From Fistulifera solaris (Eukaryota; Bacillariophyta; Bacillariophyceae; Naviculales; Stauroneidaceae), in NCBI GenBank assembly GCA_030295235.1, contig AP026128.1:248001-312000 (forward strand): a DNA stretch of 64,000 nucleotides, read 5' to 3'. Positions 1 through 11,256 of the stretch are shown here, one piece after another (within the stretch, counting starts at the first letter, position 1; every line of letters starts with the position of its first letter). Both the position numbers and the translations under genes were made by a program. A model generated the notes under the pieces. That model searched no databases, was not told the DNA's origin, and saw only the letters and a list, made by a program, of their open reading frames with translations.

Positions 1-829
1 GAATTCGAACAGATGGAAGTTGAATACTTTATTCCGCCGGGCGATGATGTGTGGCCGGAGTTTCATCAAAAGTGGATGGACGATTCGCGGGACTTCTTAC
101 TGTCGATTGGTTTACGGGAAGATTTGATGGGGTGGGATGTTCATAAAGGCGACAAGCTAGCTCATTATGCTCAGGCTTGTACAGATATTACATTCAAATT
201 TCCGTTCGGTGAGCAGGAACTCATGGGCATTGCAGCGCGTGGCAACTACGATTTGACCCAGCATACCGAAGGCTCTGGGAAAAGTAAGTTATTGTTTGAG
301 TCGAGTTTCGCTTTGGGAATTTTCGAGGATACGCTAATTCATTTCTGCTCGTTCCAAAGGTCTTGACTACTTCGACGAACTGACTAAGGAAAAATACATT
401 CCGTATTGTATTGAACCGTCTCTGGGTGTGGATCGTTTGATGCTTGCCTTGATTTGCTCAGCATACGCAGAAGACGAAGTTGGTGGTGAGAAACGCAGTT
501 TACTGAAATTCGATCCCAAGGTGGCGCCCATCAAAGTTGCCGTTCTGCCGCTAGTAAAGAACAAAGAAGCTTTAGTTACGGTGGCCCGCGAACTTTTTGA
601 TAAACTTCGTGTTCGATGGAACTGTCAGTGGGATGCCAGTGGTGCTATTGGACGAAGATACCGTCGTGCGGACGAAGTAGGCACTCCTTTCTGTATTACA
701 GTTGACTTTGATACAATCGAGAAAGATAACGCTGTCACGATCCGCGACCGTGACACAACGGAGCAGGTTCGAATTCCAACGGACGAGGTGGTATCGTATC
801 TTAGTAAGCAAATCGATGGCTACGCGTAA
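1..829 (+). CDS. Glycyl-tRNA synthetase, bacterial/dimeric type, C-terminal part
   Basis: Charges tRNA-Gly with glycine. The gene enters from the left edge in frame, so only the last 250 residues are present. Exons are 1-283 and 360-829; the intron 284-359 has a GTAAGTT donor and joins in frame. Visible family text includes [28 protein letters not shown] (class II core), then [14 protein letters not shown] (motif 3, with the conserved arginine), followed by the anticodon-binding domain ([37 protein letters not shown]). The EPSLGVDR wording and the lack of the long eukaryotic insertions resemble the Thermus/Gram-positive type of the enzyme more than the animal cytosolic one, so an organellar role is possible. 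The N-terminus, and so any targeting peptide, is outside the window. Confidence 0.93.
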
Positions 830-1003
830 GAATTATGTTAAACAATGCAGTTTTAAATAGGCTCTGTCGTATTACTAAAATGGAACACGGTGTTATATAA
901 GTTATATAATCACGAAATACTATTGAACATGGATTATTGTGTAACTAGTTTGTGGAACGCTCAATCATTTCCATATCAAATGCAGTCTTTGCTAGGCCAT
1001 CGA

Positions 1004-4000
1004 TCAGCTCACGCAAGTCAGTGTCGATGGGGCCATTTCCCTTTGCAATTTGTTCTTTGTATCTTCAATGCGGCCCATCAAAGCATCTAAAGCTTCAGAC
1101 TCTAGCGACACCACGCCACTACTAGATCCTTGAAGTTCTTCAAACGAAAGCTCGTGAAGAGCAATGGCATCTTCACAAGTACCAGACCCCACTGATCTAG
1201 TTGAACGGGGGGCCAAAACCGCTTTGCACTAGTATTCGTATGGCTTTTGCTGGATGGAAGACGTGTGTTGTGATGCGTGTTGGCCGATTTTTTAATATCG
1301 TCCCCTGCACCAAATCTGTCTGCTCCGCTGAATGGATTGTCATTGAACGTGGATACCGATATATTATCTTTCGAAGCGCAATACATGAGCCCGCTTCCTT
1401 TCGGGCGTGGTGCAGTTTCGGGAGTGATCGGTGGTCGGGAACCGCATTGGCGAAAGCTCTGTGGTGAATGAATACCGGGTACTTTTGCATGTTCCATACC
1501 AGGCGAAGGCTGAGGCCTTCTCACACCAAGTAACGAACACTCCTCGAAATCCGGGGCTGTTTTGGCTGCCTCAATAAGGTCCCGAAGGCTTTCTTCGTCC
1601 CCTAAGTCGAAAGTATTTGGTATCTCGAGAGTCAAAATACCTGTGTGTTTCGGTGATAGTGGCAATGGTGTAACCAGATTATCTTCGTCATCGTTTTCTA
1701 ACTGCGCTTCCTCTTGCTTTAAATAATAAGGTATTTGTTCTTCTGGCTCGCGTCTGTCCTTTCTGGTGTAACAAGCGCCAACCGATGCCTGAGGGTCTCG
1801 ACTTTTCGCACTTGATTCTTTTTGGTAGTCAGGAATCTCGATGGATCTCCGAGTTGAGGACTGAAGAGGGAAATAGAAAGAACCTTCGTGTGCTTCCGGG
1901 GGGTCACTTCGAGGAGGATTGTGGGATGAAGCACATGGCTTTATTTCACTTTCTATTTCAGCGCCAACTAGCTGGGCTGCATCAGCATAGCCAGTTTTTG
2001 GGGCGTCGTTACATAGGGCTGGTACCTCTTTGCTCGCCGTGGGTTCTATTTTGTTCGTGTGTTCGCTGACAATTTCTTTCCTCTTTCCAACTACACCACA
2101 TAAAACGCAAATTTCGTCCATTTGTTTCTTGTTTGTCATTAGTGGCATCACGCAGTATGGACATGCCTTGTCGAGAAGCGTCCACCCTTTCAACAGCCTT
2201 TTGCCTACTTCTTTGCTAACAAGCTTTCTCTTTGATTCGAAGTCGCTTTCGGCTTCGTGTCTAGGAAACGTGCGAGTCTGTTTGGACCTTATCAAAACTT
2301 TGGCTCTCTTTGGGTTTATTCAAATGATACTCAGGATCCGGGAAGACTTTCTTACTCGAAACGCTGCCTTCACTTTGACTATAAATTCCGTCAAAACCTG
2401 TACCACTTCCAGCGCACACCATGCACTCATTTTGTGTACCGTTGGTGATAAGAGGAAAGCCATGGCAATCTTTCCCAGCACATAATTTTCCCGTTTCCTT
2501 CCAGCCTTTCAGCACACGTCTAGCCTTTGCCAGTCTTCCTTCTGAACGCAATAATTCCCACTGTTCCTCGTGGAGGACTTCAGCAGCTGTATCGTATGAT
2601 CTGACAGACTCGACCCTGTCAAGTTGACAATTACTGTCATGGCTCTTTGACGGCTCTGGGTCGAGCATACTTTCATGTCGTGTTACTTTGACTTTGTTCA
2701 AAGCTTCACGGGCTTTTTCCATGGCTTCCCGAGCTTCTTTCTTCATATCTGTTGCTGCGCGTTTCTTTTCGAGTTGCTCTTCTCTGTCAGAAGCCTTCTT
2801 ATCGACAATTTGATTGGATTTATCTCCTTCATTCTCATTGTTTTGCTTTTCCAATGCAGCTCGCCTTCTCAAGATAGGACAAACGACGCAGGTGATTTTC
2901 TTGCCAAAGTCCATCAATGGCATTTCACATGTTTCGCAAATATCTTCTTTCAACGTGTACCCTTGAAGCATCATCGCGCCTAGAGTTTTCGTGGCTATTT
3001 CTCGACTGTGGCGAAAAAGATTGTTAGTCATTGCGAGAACATTGAAATATCGACACTTCAAATGCATCTACTCACCGTATATTATATTCCGGGATATCGA
3101 AGTCGTATCCTCCCTCTGAACTACTGGCGTCACTCTGAGAGCCGTCAGAGGAGACAGAGGGTGCTTTCAAATTTCTGGCATTTTCCGCAACCTCAACCAC
3201 TTGTACTTGAACACTCGTTGTGGCTCTTGTTGATTCGCATTCTTCATTGGAAGCTGCTTTACCTTCACAGTGAATGAGTTCAATCGTTTCAACAGTTTTC
3301 AGCTCCCCCACGGGTTCTTCTTTCGAGCCGAACAGTCGATCAATATCGTCATCCTCGGTATGGGTAGCACCAAGAAGATCCATTTCATCCATTGTATTAC
3401 TGGCTTCATGCGTTTCCTCCGGATCTTTACGTTCCGCATCGTCAACGCGCTCGTCGTCTTCAGAGGGCAAACACGCATTGCACGGAGAAATCTCTTGTTC
3501 CGTCAAGAACCTGAGTGGAGAATTTGGTGCTGTATTACTGTCACTCTCTTTAACAGTACTCGGCGTTATCGTCAAGTAAAGATTATCATCGTCCGGAATC
3601 AACGCCATCTCCACTTCTTCCTTCGACAAGTTCGATGCCGCTTGGAAGTACTCAATCATAAGCTCATGTTCCTCCTTCAATTTGGGTGACGCGGGCCAAG
3701 CCTTGTTGTTATTGCGTTTGAGCTTAATGTGACTTGGTGTGGCAACAAGAATTGCTCCTTTGTGGGCAATGCGAGTATGACCCGACGCCCCCAGCTGAAT
3801 CAACGTTTGTACTTGTTCCGCATTGCACACCACGTGTGCCTTGCATCCGAAGCAGAATGGCACTTCGGCAATTGGAGCGGTTCCCTTGGGTGACGAGATA
3901 CTGCTATTGATGTTCTTGGAATGGTCGATCATGACCAAATTCGTCGAACAAGACGGACAGAACACTTTATCGATCTCCATTCCGTCATCAAATTGATCTT

Positions 4001-4046
4001 CCGTCTCAAGGGATCGGGGGGATGTTCTCAGCGATGTAGCCACCAT
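1004..4046 (-). CDS. Protein with repeated p27/SSSCA1-type zinc ribbons
   Basis: I see a long acidic protein with up to four Cys4 zinc-ribbon modules. The first (about residues 30-75) has CPSC...CFGC. The next three match the Sjogren/scleroderma autoantigen p27 pattern (L.GW/Y...C..C..PL......C..C): MLQGYTLKEDICETCEMPLM...CVVC, LKGWKETGKLC...CHGFPL...CMVC, and LLKGWTLLDKACPYCVMPLM...CVLC. Supported introns are 3006-3075 (GTGAGT...CACAG, with TGACTAAC branch-like sequence) and 2261-2330 (GTATCA...CCTAG); both are 70 nt and join in frame. The start at ATG 4046 is my choice. The frame stays open upstream to 4340, and a good acceptor near 4240 hints at another 5' exon. The 3' end is unsure: the frame stops at 1102, but a frame ending at 1004 (EDAIALHELSFEELQG...) looks more protein-like and may be a last exon. 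Function is unknown; the human single-ribbon relative binds tankyrase and cohesin-linked factors. Confidence 0.7.
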
Positions 4047-4615
4047 TTTCCACGAACGTACTACTTTGTCAATGGAAGATATTACAGTAACGTTGCAAGT
4101 GGACGCTTTTGTCAATGTAAATAGAATGCGAAGCACACTCGACGACGTGCTCGACGAAATGTGAGCACTTGCTCCTCCAGCGATGTGATTTCGTCGCTCG
4201 AGCTCTAAGTATCCGTATCCGCCTTTAACTAAAAAACAATAAGGTACTAAGTAATTTTTTAGTCTATGGTACGATGTACACGGCGCACATCCTGCGATAC
4301 TTGCGATTAATTTATATAGATGACCGCTGTAAACGAGCACTGATTAAACATTGCGTTCGGTACTCATTCCCTCCAATATTTCGCAAGCATGCGCGATGCG
4401 CGATGCGCGATGACGCTGTCTGGTATTTCCGTCTGTCAGTTGTCAGCTCCTTTTGAGAACCGTCTGTCGTCCGTACATTCCATTTACCGCTCTACTACTT
4501 TCTAGAGCGCCGCCGCTCAACAACAAAACGACAGCAACATCGCGGCACCTGTGCGGAAGGTTGAAATTGTTTTTAGCAATCGTCTCTTGTCCTAAGCAAC
4601 AACTTACAATACACA
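4047..4615. other. Divergent intergenic region
   Basis: Separates the zinc-ribbon gene (minus) from the uS11 gene (plus). It contains a small tandem repeat, three perfect copies of GCGCGAT at 4391-4411. The part next to the zinc-ribbon gene stays open in its frame and could be a 5' exon. Nothing else is recognisable. Confidence 0.5.
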
Positions 4616-5250
4616 ATGGAAAGGTATGTTTCATCGATACCTGAATTTGGGAAATAAGTCTGCTTTTCGGTTTCGTTTCGTGCGAAGAGGAGGACGTCAA
4701 AATGAAAGCTCTGAGAGAAAAGACGGATTTTTCCTTTGTTATTCGACTTTTTGATTCGGTTCATATTGCAAATTCAGATCTAACACACTCTTCTTTATGA
4801 TCATTGGTTCTAATTTACAGTGAAGGAAAAACCCAAATGATGGGCGGCATCAAGCTGCTCGAAAACGAGGATGTTTTCGGTGTGGCTCACTTGTTTGCCT
4901 CATTCAACGACACTTTTGTGCACGTTACAGACTTGTCGGGACGCGAAACCTTGGTTCGTGTGACCGGAGGAATGAAAGTTAAGGCGGATCGTGACGAGAG
5001 CAGCCCGTACGCTGCCATGTTGGCCGCGCAAGATGTTGCGGCCCGATGCAAAGAATTGGGCATTACGGCCCTGCACATCAAGGTCCGAGGGACCGGTGGA
5101 AACAAGAGCCGATCTCCGGGCCCTGGTGCCCAAAGCGCTCTTCGAGCATTGGCCCGAAATGGATTGAAAATTGGACGTATTGAGGACGTAACACCTATTC
5201 CCAGTGACAGCACTCGTCGCAAGAGTGGTCGACGTGGTCGCCGCTTGTAA
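4616..5250 (+). CDS. RPS14: 40S ribosomal protein uS11 (RPS14)
   Basis: Small-subunit ribosomal protein near the decoding platform. It has two exons. The first, 4616-4623, holds only ATG GAA AG. The intron 4624-4820 (197 nt, GTATGT...TTACAG) falls right after the start codon region, a common intron site in ribosomal protein genes. The second exon is 4821-5250. The protein has 145 residues (human about 151) and matches the family almost throughout: [59 protein letters not shown], and the basic tail [21 protein letters not shown], the last segment being near-universal. The N-terminus is shorter than in animals. Confidence 0.97.
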
Positions 5251-5456
5251 TTTTCAAGATTCAATAAAACTAATAATACAATATCTTGTAGCGGCGCCTT
5301 GTGTGTTTTGAAAGGTGGGAAAGTGGTTGTAGAGTGAGTGAAAGAGTCAAGATGTTTGTGCTTAGAAGTTTTGACTAGTGTAGTTAAAGGATTAAAAGAA
5401 AAAATGGCTGCATAAATATCACATGCAAGACAAACCAATTTCGCAAGGACTGCTCC

Positions 5457-6306
5457 CTAACCCGCATAAAATGAACTATCATAACGATCATCGACCGCAT
5501 CCGTCAATGTCACCTCACAATTAAGAGTATCCCCCAATTCTTCCATCTCTTGTTTGATTTTTGTGGGCATCGAATCCGGCCGCCAAGGGTGCCGCGGCCG
5601 TCGCCACACCGCGCATTTTGAACAACATGGAACCACCGTAGGGTGCAATCTCTTGATCGGTTTCCATTTTATCAATGGAAAGACCCGCTTTGGCGAGTGC
5701 TGCCGTGATTTTGTGTACAATACCGGGATGATCGGCTCCTTCCAGTGTAAAGTACGCGGAGTCTAGCACGATGGTCAGAGTGGGGTGTCGAAAGAAAAAC
5801 GATATAGATATGTCAGCAAACTTACATCCAATTTGGGGAGTGAATTGGGAAGAGCCTAGTTTGGATTCAAATACCGTCGCATTCATGTCGGGCATGGACT
5901 GAAGCCTGGATTGCAAATTCGTCAACTCTTCCGTCGGTACCGATACCATCATCATGAGAGAAAAATGCGGACCCAATTTCGCCGCTTGTGAATCACCGAC
6001 ATTGCCACCGGCATCGATTACCATACCGGTAATATCGGAAACAATCCCAAGACGATCTTTTCCGACCGCATTGATGATCAAGTCCGTCGATGAAGAGAGC
6101 CATGCCTATATTTTGTGGTGTTATGGTGTGAGAATAAGAAGGTCACTAACACGATCCAAAGCTTTGCCACAAAGAATGGTACCGGGCAAGTTTTCGGAAA
6201 GATTTCTGAAGTTGCAAGCCTCGGTCGTGAAGCAACCAATGTTTCTTACCCTTTTCAAAGCAGGCTGCCGTTGCCAGTTCCGAGCCAATGTGCGAGCCGT
6301 AAACAT
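5457..6306 (-). CDS. Two-ACT-domain regulatory protein (GcvR-like)
   Basis: Three exons: 6306-6250, 6105-5826 and 5762-5457. Introns are 6106-6249 (144 nt, GTAAGA) and 5763-5825 (63 nt, GTAAGT). The protein has about 213 residues. ACT domain 1 has INAVGKDRLGIVSDITG, with the typical GKDRxGIV turn. ACT domain 2 has TLEGADHPGIVHKITAALA. The pair resembles bacterial glycine cleavage system repressor-like proteins, which bind amino acids. The N-terminal 20 residues (MFTARTLARNWQRQ...) are basic and lack acidic residues, like a mitochondrial presequence (inference). The frame breaks once in a T5 run at 5558-5562: dropping one base gives GFDAHKIKQEMEELGD, which flows into the expected domain end NCEVTLTDA. 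The 63-nt intron has no stop and a length divisible by three, so retention would not break the frame. Confidence 0.82.
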
Positions 6307-7045
6307 ATCGAGAAGTTGCTACAAATCATAGAATAACAACAAGAGAGAAAGATGTGATAACTCTTAGAACCGACAAGAAAGAGAACGAATTGATGTGAAA
6401 TTCAATTCTTCAAGGATACAACCTCGACGTCAAGATGACGTATGTCGCGTGTTCTTTTGCGCCATTTTTGGGTTGCGTACGAACACCGGACGAACTACGG
6501 TTTTTGACACGCACGGCACAGCTATCTACCTGGTAACTCAGCAAAGGTTCAATGTTTGCAGTCTTCTCCTTCTTTGACTGCCTTATTGACCATCATGATG
6601 CATCTTAACTTTCAGCAACATTTGTTGCGAGCGCCTCGACTTCTTAACGTCGAAATTCATGCGGTATATTGTCCTTCCTTTGACTGTAGGCCCAAAATGT
6701 GGAATGTGTAGACGACCCTTTCCCACGACCGCATTTCAGTCATGAATCGGAAGGCTAGTCCTTTTAAGCGATGCAATAAGCTAAAGAGCACTTACAATGC
6801 ACATATGAATTGGTGTTGATGAGAATTCGTTTTATCGAATTGTCTGTTTAGGCTCATAACATCACCACGATTTCAGTCATCAGGTGGCGGGGCACACACG
6901 GTTATGACGTCAGCCGTTCGCGCAAGCAGTCCGATATCGAGTTTTTTGTTGTTTCAAAATTTCCTCCAACCACTTCTTTTCATCGGCAAAAGAGGGATGC
7001 GAAAACTGTTTCGGGGTGTAACGAAAGGGAACAGTCACCCAAAGC
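6307..7045. other. Divergent intergenic region, 739 bp
   Basis: Upstream of both the ACT-domain gene (minus) and the deacetylase gene (plus). It contains a perfect bZIP/CRE-type palindrome TGACGTCA at 6905-6912, about 135 bp before the deacetylase start. No gene, RNA or repeat is recognisable. Confidence 0.5.
6905..6912. promoter_or_regulatory. CRE/bZIP-type palindrome TGACGTCA
   Basis: A perfect 8-bp palindrome between divergent genes. TGACGT-type sites are known CO2/cAMP-responsive elements in a model diatom; use here is an inference from sequence and position only. Confidence 0.3.
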
Positions 7046-8146
7046 ATGCCGCGGTGCTTTATTGGTAAATGGATACGGCGCTTCACAATAGCAACCCTTT
7101 TCGTTCACATGACGCCATGTTCATTGGCCTTGCTCCGATGTCGGCCACCTTCGCGGCAGTTTCGGTGCTTTTCTTCCATGACGAACTTTCCATCCGATAA
7201 CTCAACAATACCTTCCTTTCACATGTACTACAACGATGTGTACGAAGTTCCATTGCCTCCCAATCATCGTTTCCCGATGGGAAAATACAAACGAGTCCGA
7301 AAATTAGTACAACATCAATTGGCCGGATCGGAGAATCTACAATTCCTGGTATCACCCTTGGCCACGACGGAAGAGTTGACGACCACACATGCGTTCGAGT
7401 ATGTTCAAAACTTTGAAAAAGGTTATCAAACACCCCAAGAACTCCGCAATGTGGGATTTCCTTGGAGTCCGGAAGGTGTCCTGCGGGCGTTCAGTTCCGT
7501 CGGTGGAACGGTGGCCGCCGCGTGTCACGTTTGTTCCCAGCCCAACCGTTGGGCGGCCCATTTGGCCGGTGGAACGCATCACGCCTTTTATGATCGGGGA
7601 GAAGGATTTTGTGTCTTTTCCGACATGGCGGTCGCGGCGAATGTTGTGTTAGAGCGTTATCCACACATTCAGCGCATCCTCTTGTTGGATCTCGATGTGC
7701 ATCAAGGAAATGGGAATGCGGTCCTGTTTCAAAACGATTCACAAGTGTTTACCTTTTCGTTGCATTGTTCTGCCAATTACTTTTCGGCCCGACAAAGATC
7801 CGATCTCGATATTGAATTGCCACCCAACTGTTCCGACAATACGTATTTGGTGACATTGCGTTATTGGTTACAACAACTGGAGCAACAATCATATGATTTG
7901 ATATTCTTCCAAGCGGGTGTCGATGTACTGAAAGAAGATCGATTGGGACGGATGGATTTGTCCCTAGAAGGTGTCCGACGACGCAATGGGTTGGTGTACG
8001 AATTTGCGCAGCGCCATCAAATACCGTTGGTGATTTGCATGGGTGGTGGTTATCCGCGCAGTGAGGACTGGGAACCCATTTTAGAAGCACACGCGAGTGT
8101 GTACGTGGATGCTTATGAATTTTGGAAGAGTCATGTTGCGGCGTGA
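7046..8146 (+). CDS. Histone deacetylase family protein, class IV-like
   Basis: Zinc-dependent deacylase of the arginase/deacetylase fold. It is one exon of 366 residues. Motifs in order: HRFPMGKYKRV (entry loop of class IV/bacterial members), NVGFPWSPEG, AAHLAGGTHHAF with the paired catalytic histidines (about residues 175-182), LLLDLDVHQGNGN with the Asp and His zinc ligands, a second metal-site aspartate in FFQAGVDVL, and CMGGGYPR near the end. About 50 residues precede the catalytic domain: hydrophobic, then Arg/Ser-rich (LLRCRPPSRQFRCFSS), which could be an organelle-targeting presequence; an internal Met (MTNFPSD) follows. Class IV-like HDA2/HDAC11 proteins are the nearest group I recognise. 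Whether the substrate is histone or another acetylated molecule cannot be told from the sequence. Confidence 0.88.
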   Translation: MPRCFIGKWIRRFTIATLFVHMTPCSLALLRCRPPSRQFRCFSSMTNFPSDNSTIPSFHMYYNDVYEVPLPPNHRFPMGKYKRVRKLVQHQLAGSENLQFLVSPLATTEELTTTHAFEYVQNFEKGYQTPQELRNVGFPWSPEGVLRAFSSVGGTVAAACHVCSQPNRWAAHLAGGTHHAFYDRGEGFCVFSDMAVAANVVLERYPHIQRILLLDLDVHQGNGNAVLFQNDSQVFTFSLHCSANYFSARQRSDLDIELPPNCSDNTYLVTLRYWLQQLEQQSYDLIFFQAGVDVLKEDRLGRMDLSLEGVRRRNGLVYEFAQRHQIPLVICMGGGYPRSEDWEPILEAHASVYVDAYEFWKSHVAA

Positions 8147-8633
8147 TGGTGAGATGCGCGTGGCGGAGGTTTGGACCGTTGTGTACATAATAAGACAACA
8201 GGCGCTCCTATCGACTTGCTTTTTGAAGTCCTTTTGATAAAATCTCAAAACTAGCGAAATAATAAAGTCACAGAAAATTTCCCTAACAGGTCTTTTTTGA
8301 AGTGTTGTTACGTAAAACCATTCCAGCTCAGGAGGCAAACTCCATCCGTTTTCGTCGCTAAGTAATCTTTAGTGGGACGGTGATTGACACTGGAGAGAAG
8401 AATTGATTTTAAAAATCACGAAAGCCTTTTATAAACACAGGTTCTCTTTGTACTGTACCGGCTCATAGCTAAGACGCGAGACCAAAGAATAGGCCCCTCG
8501 TGACTGCGGTGCCGATCGGAATTTTTACTTTTGTTGAAATCATAATTATTTTTCCGTTCTCTATTTATATTATTTTTTAGTTACCACTCTCTTTATTTGT
8601 AACAATCATCCAATCCACATAAATCGAACCAAA
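8147..8633. other. Intergenic region, 487 bp
   Basis: Lies between the deacetylase and the first lipase, on the same strand. AT-rich just before the lipase start; no gene, RNA or repeat is recognisable. Confidence 0.4.
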
Positions 8634-10610
8634 ATGGTGCGGCAATTGTGGTTCTTATTCTTCCTCCTGCTGAAAAGTGCAACGGCACGAGACCGGACGG
8701 TCATGAAATTGCAAGCCGATGGCAGTGTGTTAGAATGCACCGTGACGAAGAATGGCAAAGAACGTTGTATCGATCCGATGAATCCCATGATGGTGTTGGG
8801 GAATGAAGAACACATTTTGCGACAACAGAAGAAGGAACGAGAGAAAAAGGAGGAGGAGGAAATGAAGAAAGAGGAGGAAATGGGGAAAGAAAAAGAGAAG
8901 CAACTCGACGATGAAGAAGAGGAAGCGCCGCCTCCGAAAAAAGGAATGGATTTAAATGCACTCCTCAATTCACCCGAAGCCAAGCGACAAATCAAACAAG
9001 CACTCGATTCGGGAGAACAAGTTGATTTGAGTGCCGTTGTCGGTTCCACAATTTCTCGAGCCTTTGCCAACCTGGGGAAACCTTCTGTTGTCGAAGAAGA
9101 GGATGACGATGACGGACCTTCGGGTGTCGAATTGTTGATGAACGCTGCATTACGAGCCGCGGCACATGCCTCCGGAGATCCGTTTCAAAGCTTCAGCAAC
9201 CACTCCCAAACGGATCAAAGTGAATTCTTTGCCAAAGTCGCCAAAGTACTTTCGCGATTCAATGATCGGGATCTCGATATGGAATTGTTTTTAGAAGATC
9301 TCATCTCGATTGCGACACCCGATCACGTGGAAGGGGAACCGATTGAGTTGGAAAATATTGTACGGACCAAGCAGAAACTGAAAGATACCTTGCAACATTT
9401 GTTGGGTCAATTGGGATTGCAGTACTTTCATCCCCTACAATTGTATTATTACATGATCGATGAGGAAACACGCAAGAATTCTGTATGGAAACGTCATCGG
9501 CATCGTTATTTGCCACCCGTTCCGAAAGAAGAAGTACTTCAAATGATGGACGGATTATATCTGTCGCAGCTCGCGTATAGTAAGAATTGTAAAACGATTC
9601 AAAGGCAGGTGGAGCAATTTCAGATCGATCCCATCTCCGGTAACGGTCTTTGGACGTTACGGAATTGTTCCGTGCATTCGGAACGCTTTCAACCAGCGCA
9701 TTATATGATGGTGCAGCAATCCAAGAGCTCGACGCCACTGGAAGTGGCCTTGATCATTCGAGGATCACAACAACAGGCCGATTATCTATCGGCCGGAGCG
9801 CTCCGTGCCGTTCCGTATCGTGGTGGTTTCGTTCACGAAGGCGTGCGGAACAGTGCGCAGTGGATTCGTGATTTGTACGAAAACGACTTGGAATTGCTTT
9901 TGCAGGAACATCGACAATGGAATAACAAAGTACCACTCAAGTTGTATCTCATGGGTCACTCGCTGGGGGGAGCAACAGCGTCGGTAGCAGCAATGGAGTT
10001 CAACGACGTGCCCGAATTCGAAGCGTTCGCCGTTGGTTTTGGGAGTCCAGCGTCCTTGTCACCGGATCTGTCGCGGGCCATGAAAGATCGGATCACCACG
10101 GTGGTGAATGACGCAGATTGCGTACCCCGCATGTCAGCAAATTCCATTGTGGATGCTTGGAAAAGGGTTTTACAGTTTGACTTCACGAGTCTGTGCCTCG
10201 ATGACGTGAATCAGTTGGAGCCGATTCTTCGAAGCAAACTTTCTATCCTTGGAAATTGGACCGAAAACATGCTTAGCAGTATGCGGACGACGGTGGAGGA
10301 CAAGATTCGAAAGGAGGCTAAGAAACAGTTAAGCAATGCCCAGAAAGTTTTGGCAAATGCGAGCAGCGACCAGTATGAATCATTAGTTCCAGCGGGTGAT
10401 TGTGTTCATTTCTACCGGGATGGGACGTCGTGGCAAAGCGTTTACATCGATTGCCAACAGTTTTACGAAATTGAAGTTGTTCCGCACATGATCGATGACC
10501 ACTTAGTTGCAGGAGGGTATTATCATGGAATGCTTGCCTATTTGAGAAAGCTTGAAAAGAACTCAAACTTCAGGCCGTTGCATGAGGTAGATAGTTTATT
10601 GCGCGTCTAA
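8634..10610 (+). CDS. Secreted lipase class 3 family protein, copy 1
   Basis: Single exon, 658 residues. It starts with a signal peptide (MVRQLWFLFFLLLKSATA). A Lys/Glu-rich low-complexity stretch follows at about residues 63-105, then a helical middle region, and an alpha/beta-hydrolase domain in the second half. That domain has the strand VALIIRGS (oxyanion-hole side), the nucleophile elbow LYLMGHSLGGATASVAA with the catalytic Ser in GHSLG, the acid side NDADCVPRMS, and the catalytic His probably in VVPHMIDDH near the C-terminus. This arrangement is that of Lipase_3 (sn-1 diacylglycerol-lipase-like) enzymes, which cut acyl esters of glycerolipids. A close tandem paralogue follows at 12073. 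The acidic coil may be a regulatory or linker region. The exact substrate is unknown. Confidence 0.85.
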   Translation: MVRQLWFLFFLLLKSATARDRTVMKLQADGSVLECTVTKNGKERCIDPMNPMMVLGNEEHILRQQKKEREKKEEEEMKKEEEMGKEKEKQLDDEEEEAPPPKKGMDLNALLNSPEAKRQIKQALDSGEQVDLSAVVGSTISRAFANLGKPSVVEEEDDDDGPSGVELLMNAALRAAAHASGDPFQSFSNHSQTDQSEFFAKVAKVLSRFNDRDLDMELFLEDLISIATPDHVEGEPIELENIVRTKQKLKDTLQHLLGQLGLQYFHPLQLYYYMIDEETRKNSVWKRHRHRYLPPVPKEEVLQMMDGLYLSQLAYSKNCKTIQRQVEQFQIDPISGNGLWTLRNCSVHSERFQPAHYMMVQQSKSSTPLEVALIIRGSQQQADYLSAGALRAVPYRGGFVHEGVRNSAQWIRDLYENDLELLLQEHRQWNNKVPLKLYLMGHSLGGATASVAAMEFNDVPEFEAFAVGFGSPASLSPDLSRAMKDRITTVVNDADCVPRMSANSIVDAWKRVLQFDFTSLCLDDVNQLEPILRSKLSILGNWTENMLSSMRTTVEDKIRKEAKKQLSNAQKVLANASSDQYESLVPAGDCVHFYRDGTSWQSVYIDCQQFYEIEVVPHMIDDHLVAGGYYHGMLAYLRKLEKNSNFRPLHEVDSLLRV

Positions 10611-10813
10611 AAAATTTGCTGTAGTGTTTTTTGACTACATTGTTTTTCTTATAAATAAACCTTACTGTAATTATTTACATGTTTGTCTACGATACTTCGA
10701 CTTAATTAAACTTTGTCTGGTTCCTGGTTCTGACAATGGGTGTGTTGCGTTTTGTGCCGACTCGTGGTCATGAGGTGGCGGCGTCAATAGTCTAAGTATT
10801 CTCTTATCTGAAT

Positions 10814-11256
10814 CAAGGGAAATCACTGGGGGACTCGCTTCATCCAGTCACGTGTAACGCTTATTGCCCCCATCCCATGAAAACTACTGTTATTTTCACT
10901 CACAATAAGGAATTTATTGCGGGGTCGTTCATGGTAGACGCGATTCGGAATATGACTTTTGATAATAACTTTAGTCGAAATCCGTTTTCCGTCACCCATG
11001 AACGAACCTGAAATACAATGAAATTCAATGGCAAAGGTTGTCATTCATGCCGTGATGCGTCGTAATGAATTTTTTTCAAAATTTCATCGGAGCTCGTGGC
11101 AGCGAGCGTGGCACACAAAAAATCACAGTTCGATTTTGGAGGCACTCAGGCGTTTGGGGGCAATAAGCGGTCGATTTGCTACAAGGATGGACTATATCGA
11201 AAAGTGTACCTTTTTCTCGTGACTGCAAAAGCGAGTCCCCCAGTGATTTCCCCTTG
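10814..11256. mobile_element. hAT-like MITE, 443 bp
   Basis: A non-coding element with terminal inverted repeats. The ends read CAAGGG(G)AAATCACTGGGG inwards; 24 bp are identical between 10817-10840 and 11229-11252. Further matched inverted segments are CAGTCACG (10845-10852 with 11218-11225), a 15-bp pair (10858-10872 with 11155-11169) and GGTCGTTCATGG (10923-10934 with 10997-11008, one indel). It is flanked by a direct repeat TCTGAAT (10807-10813 and 11257-11263), or 8 bp with one mismatch. A 7-8-bp target duplication and termini starting CA-GGG fit hAT-superfamily MITEs. It lies between the two lipase copies. No transposase is present. Confidence 0.7.

Noticed and set aside
4047-4340. In-frame 5' extension of the zinc-ribbon protein
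   Set aside because: Open but starts at GTG and has a good splice acceptor inside; could be an exon, but not firm enough to include.
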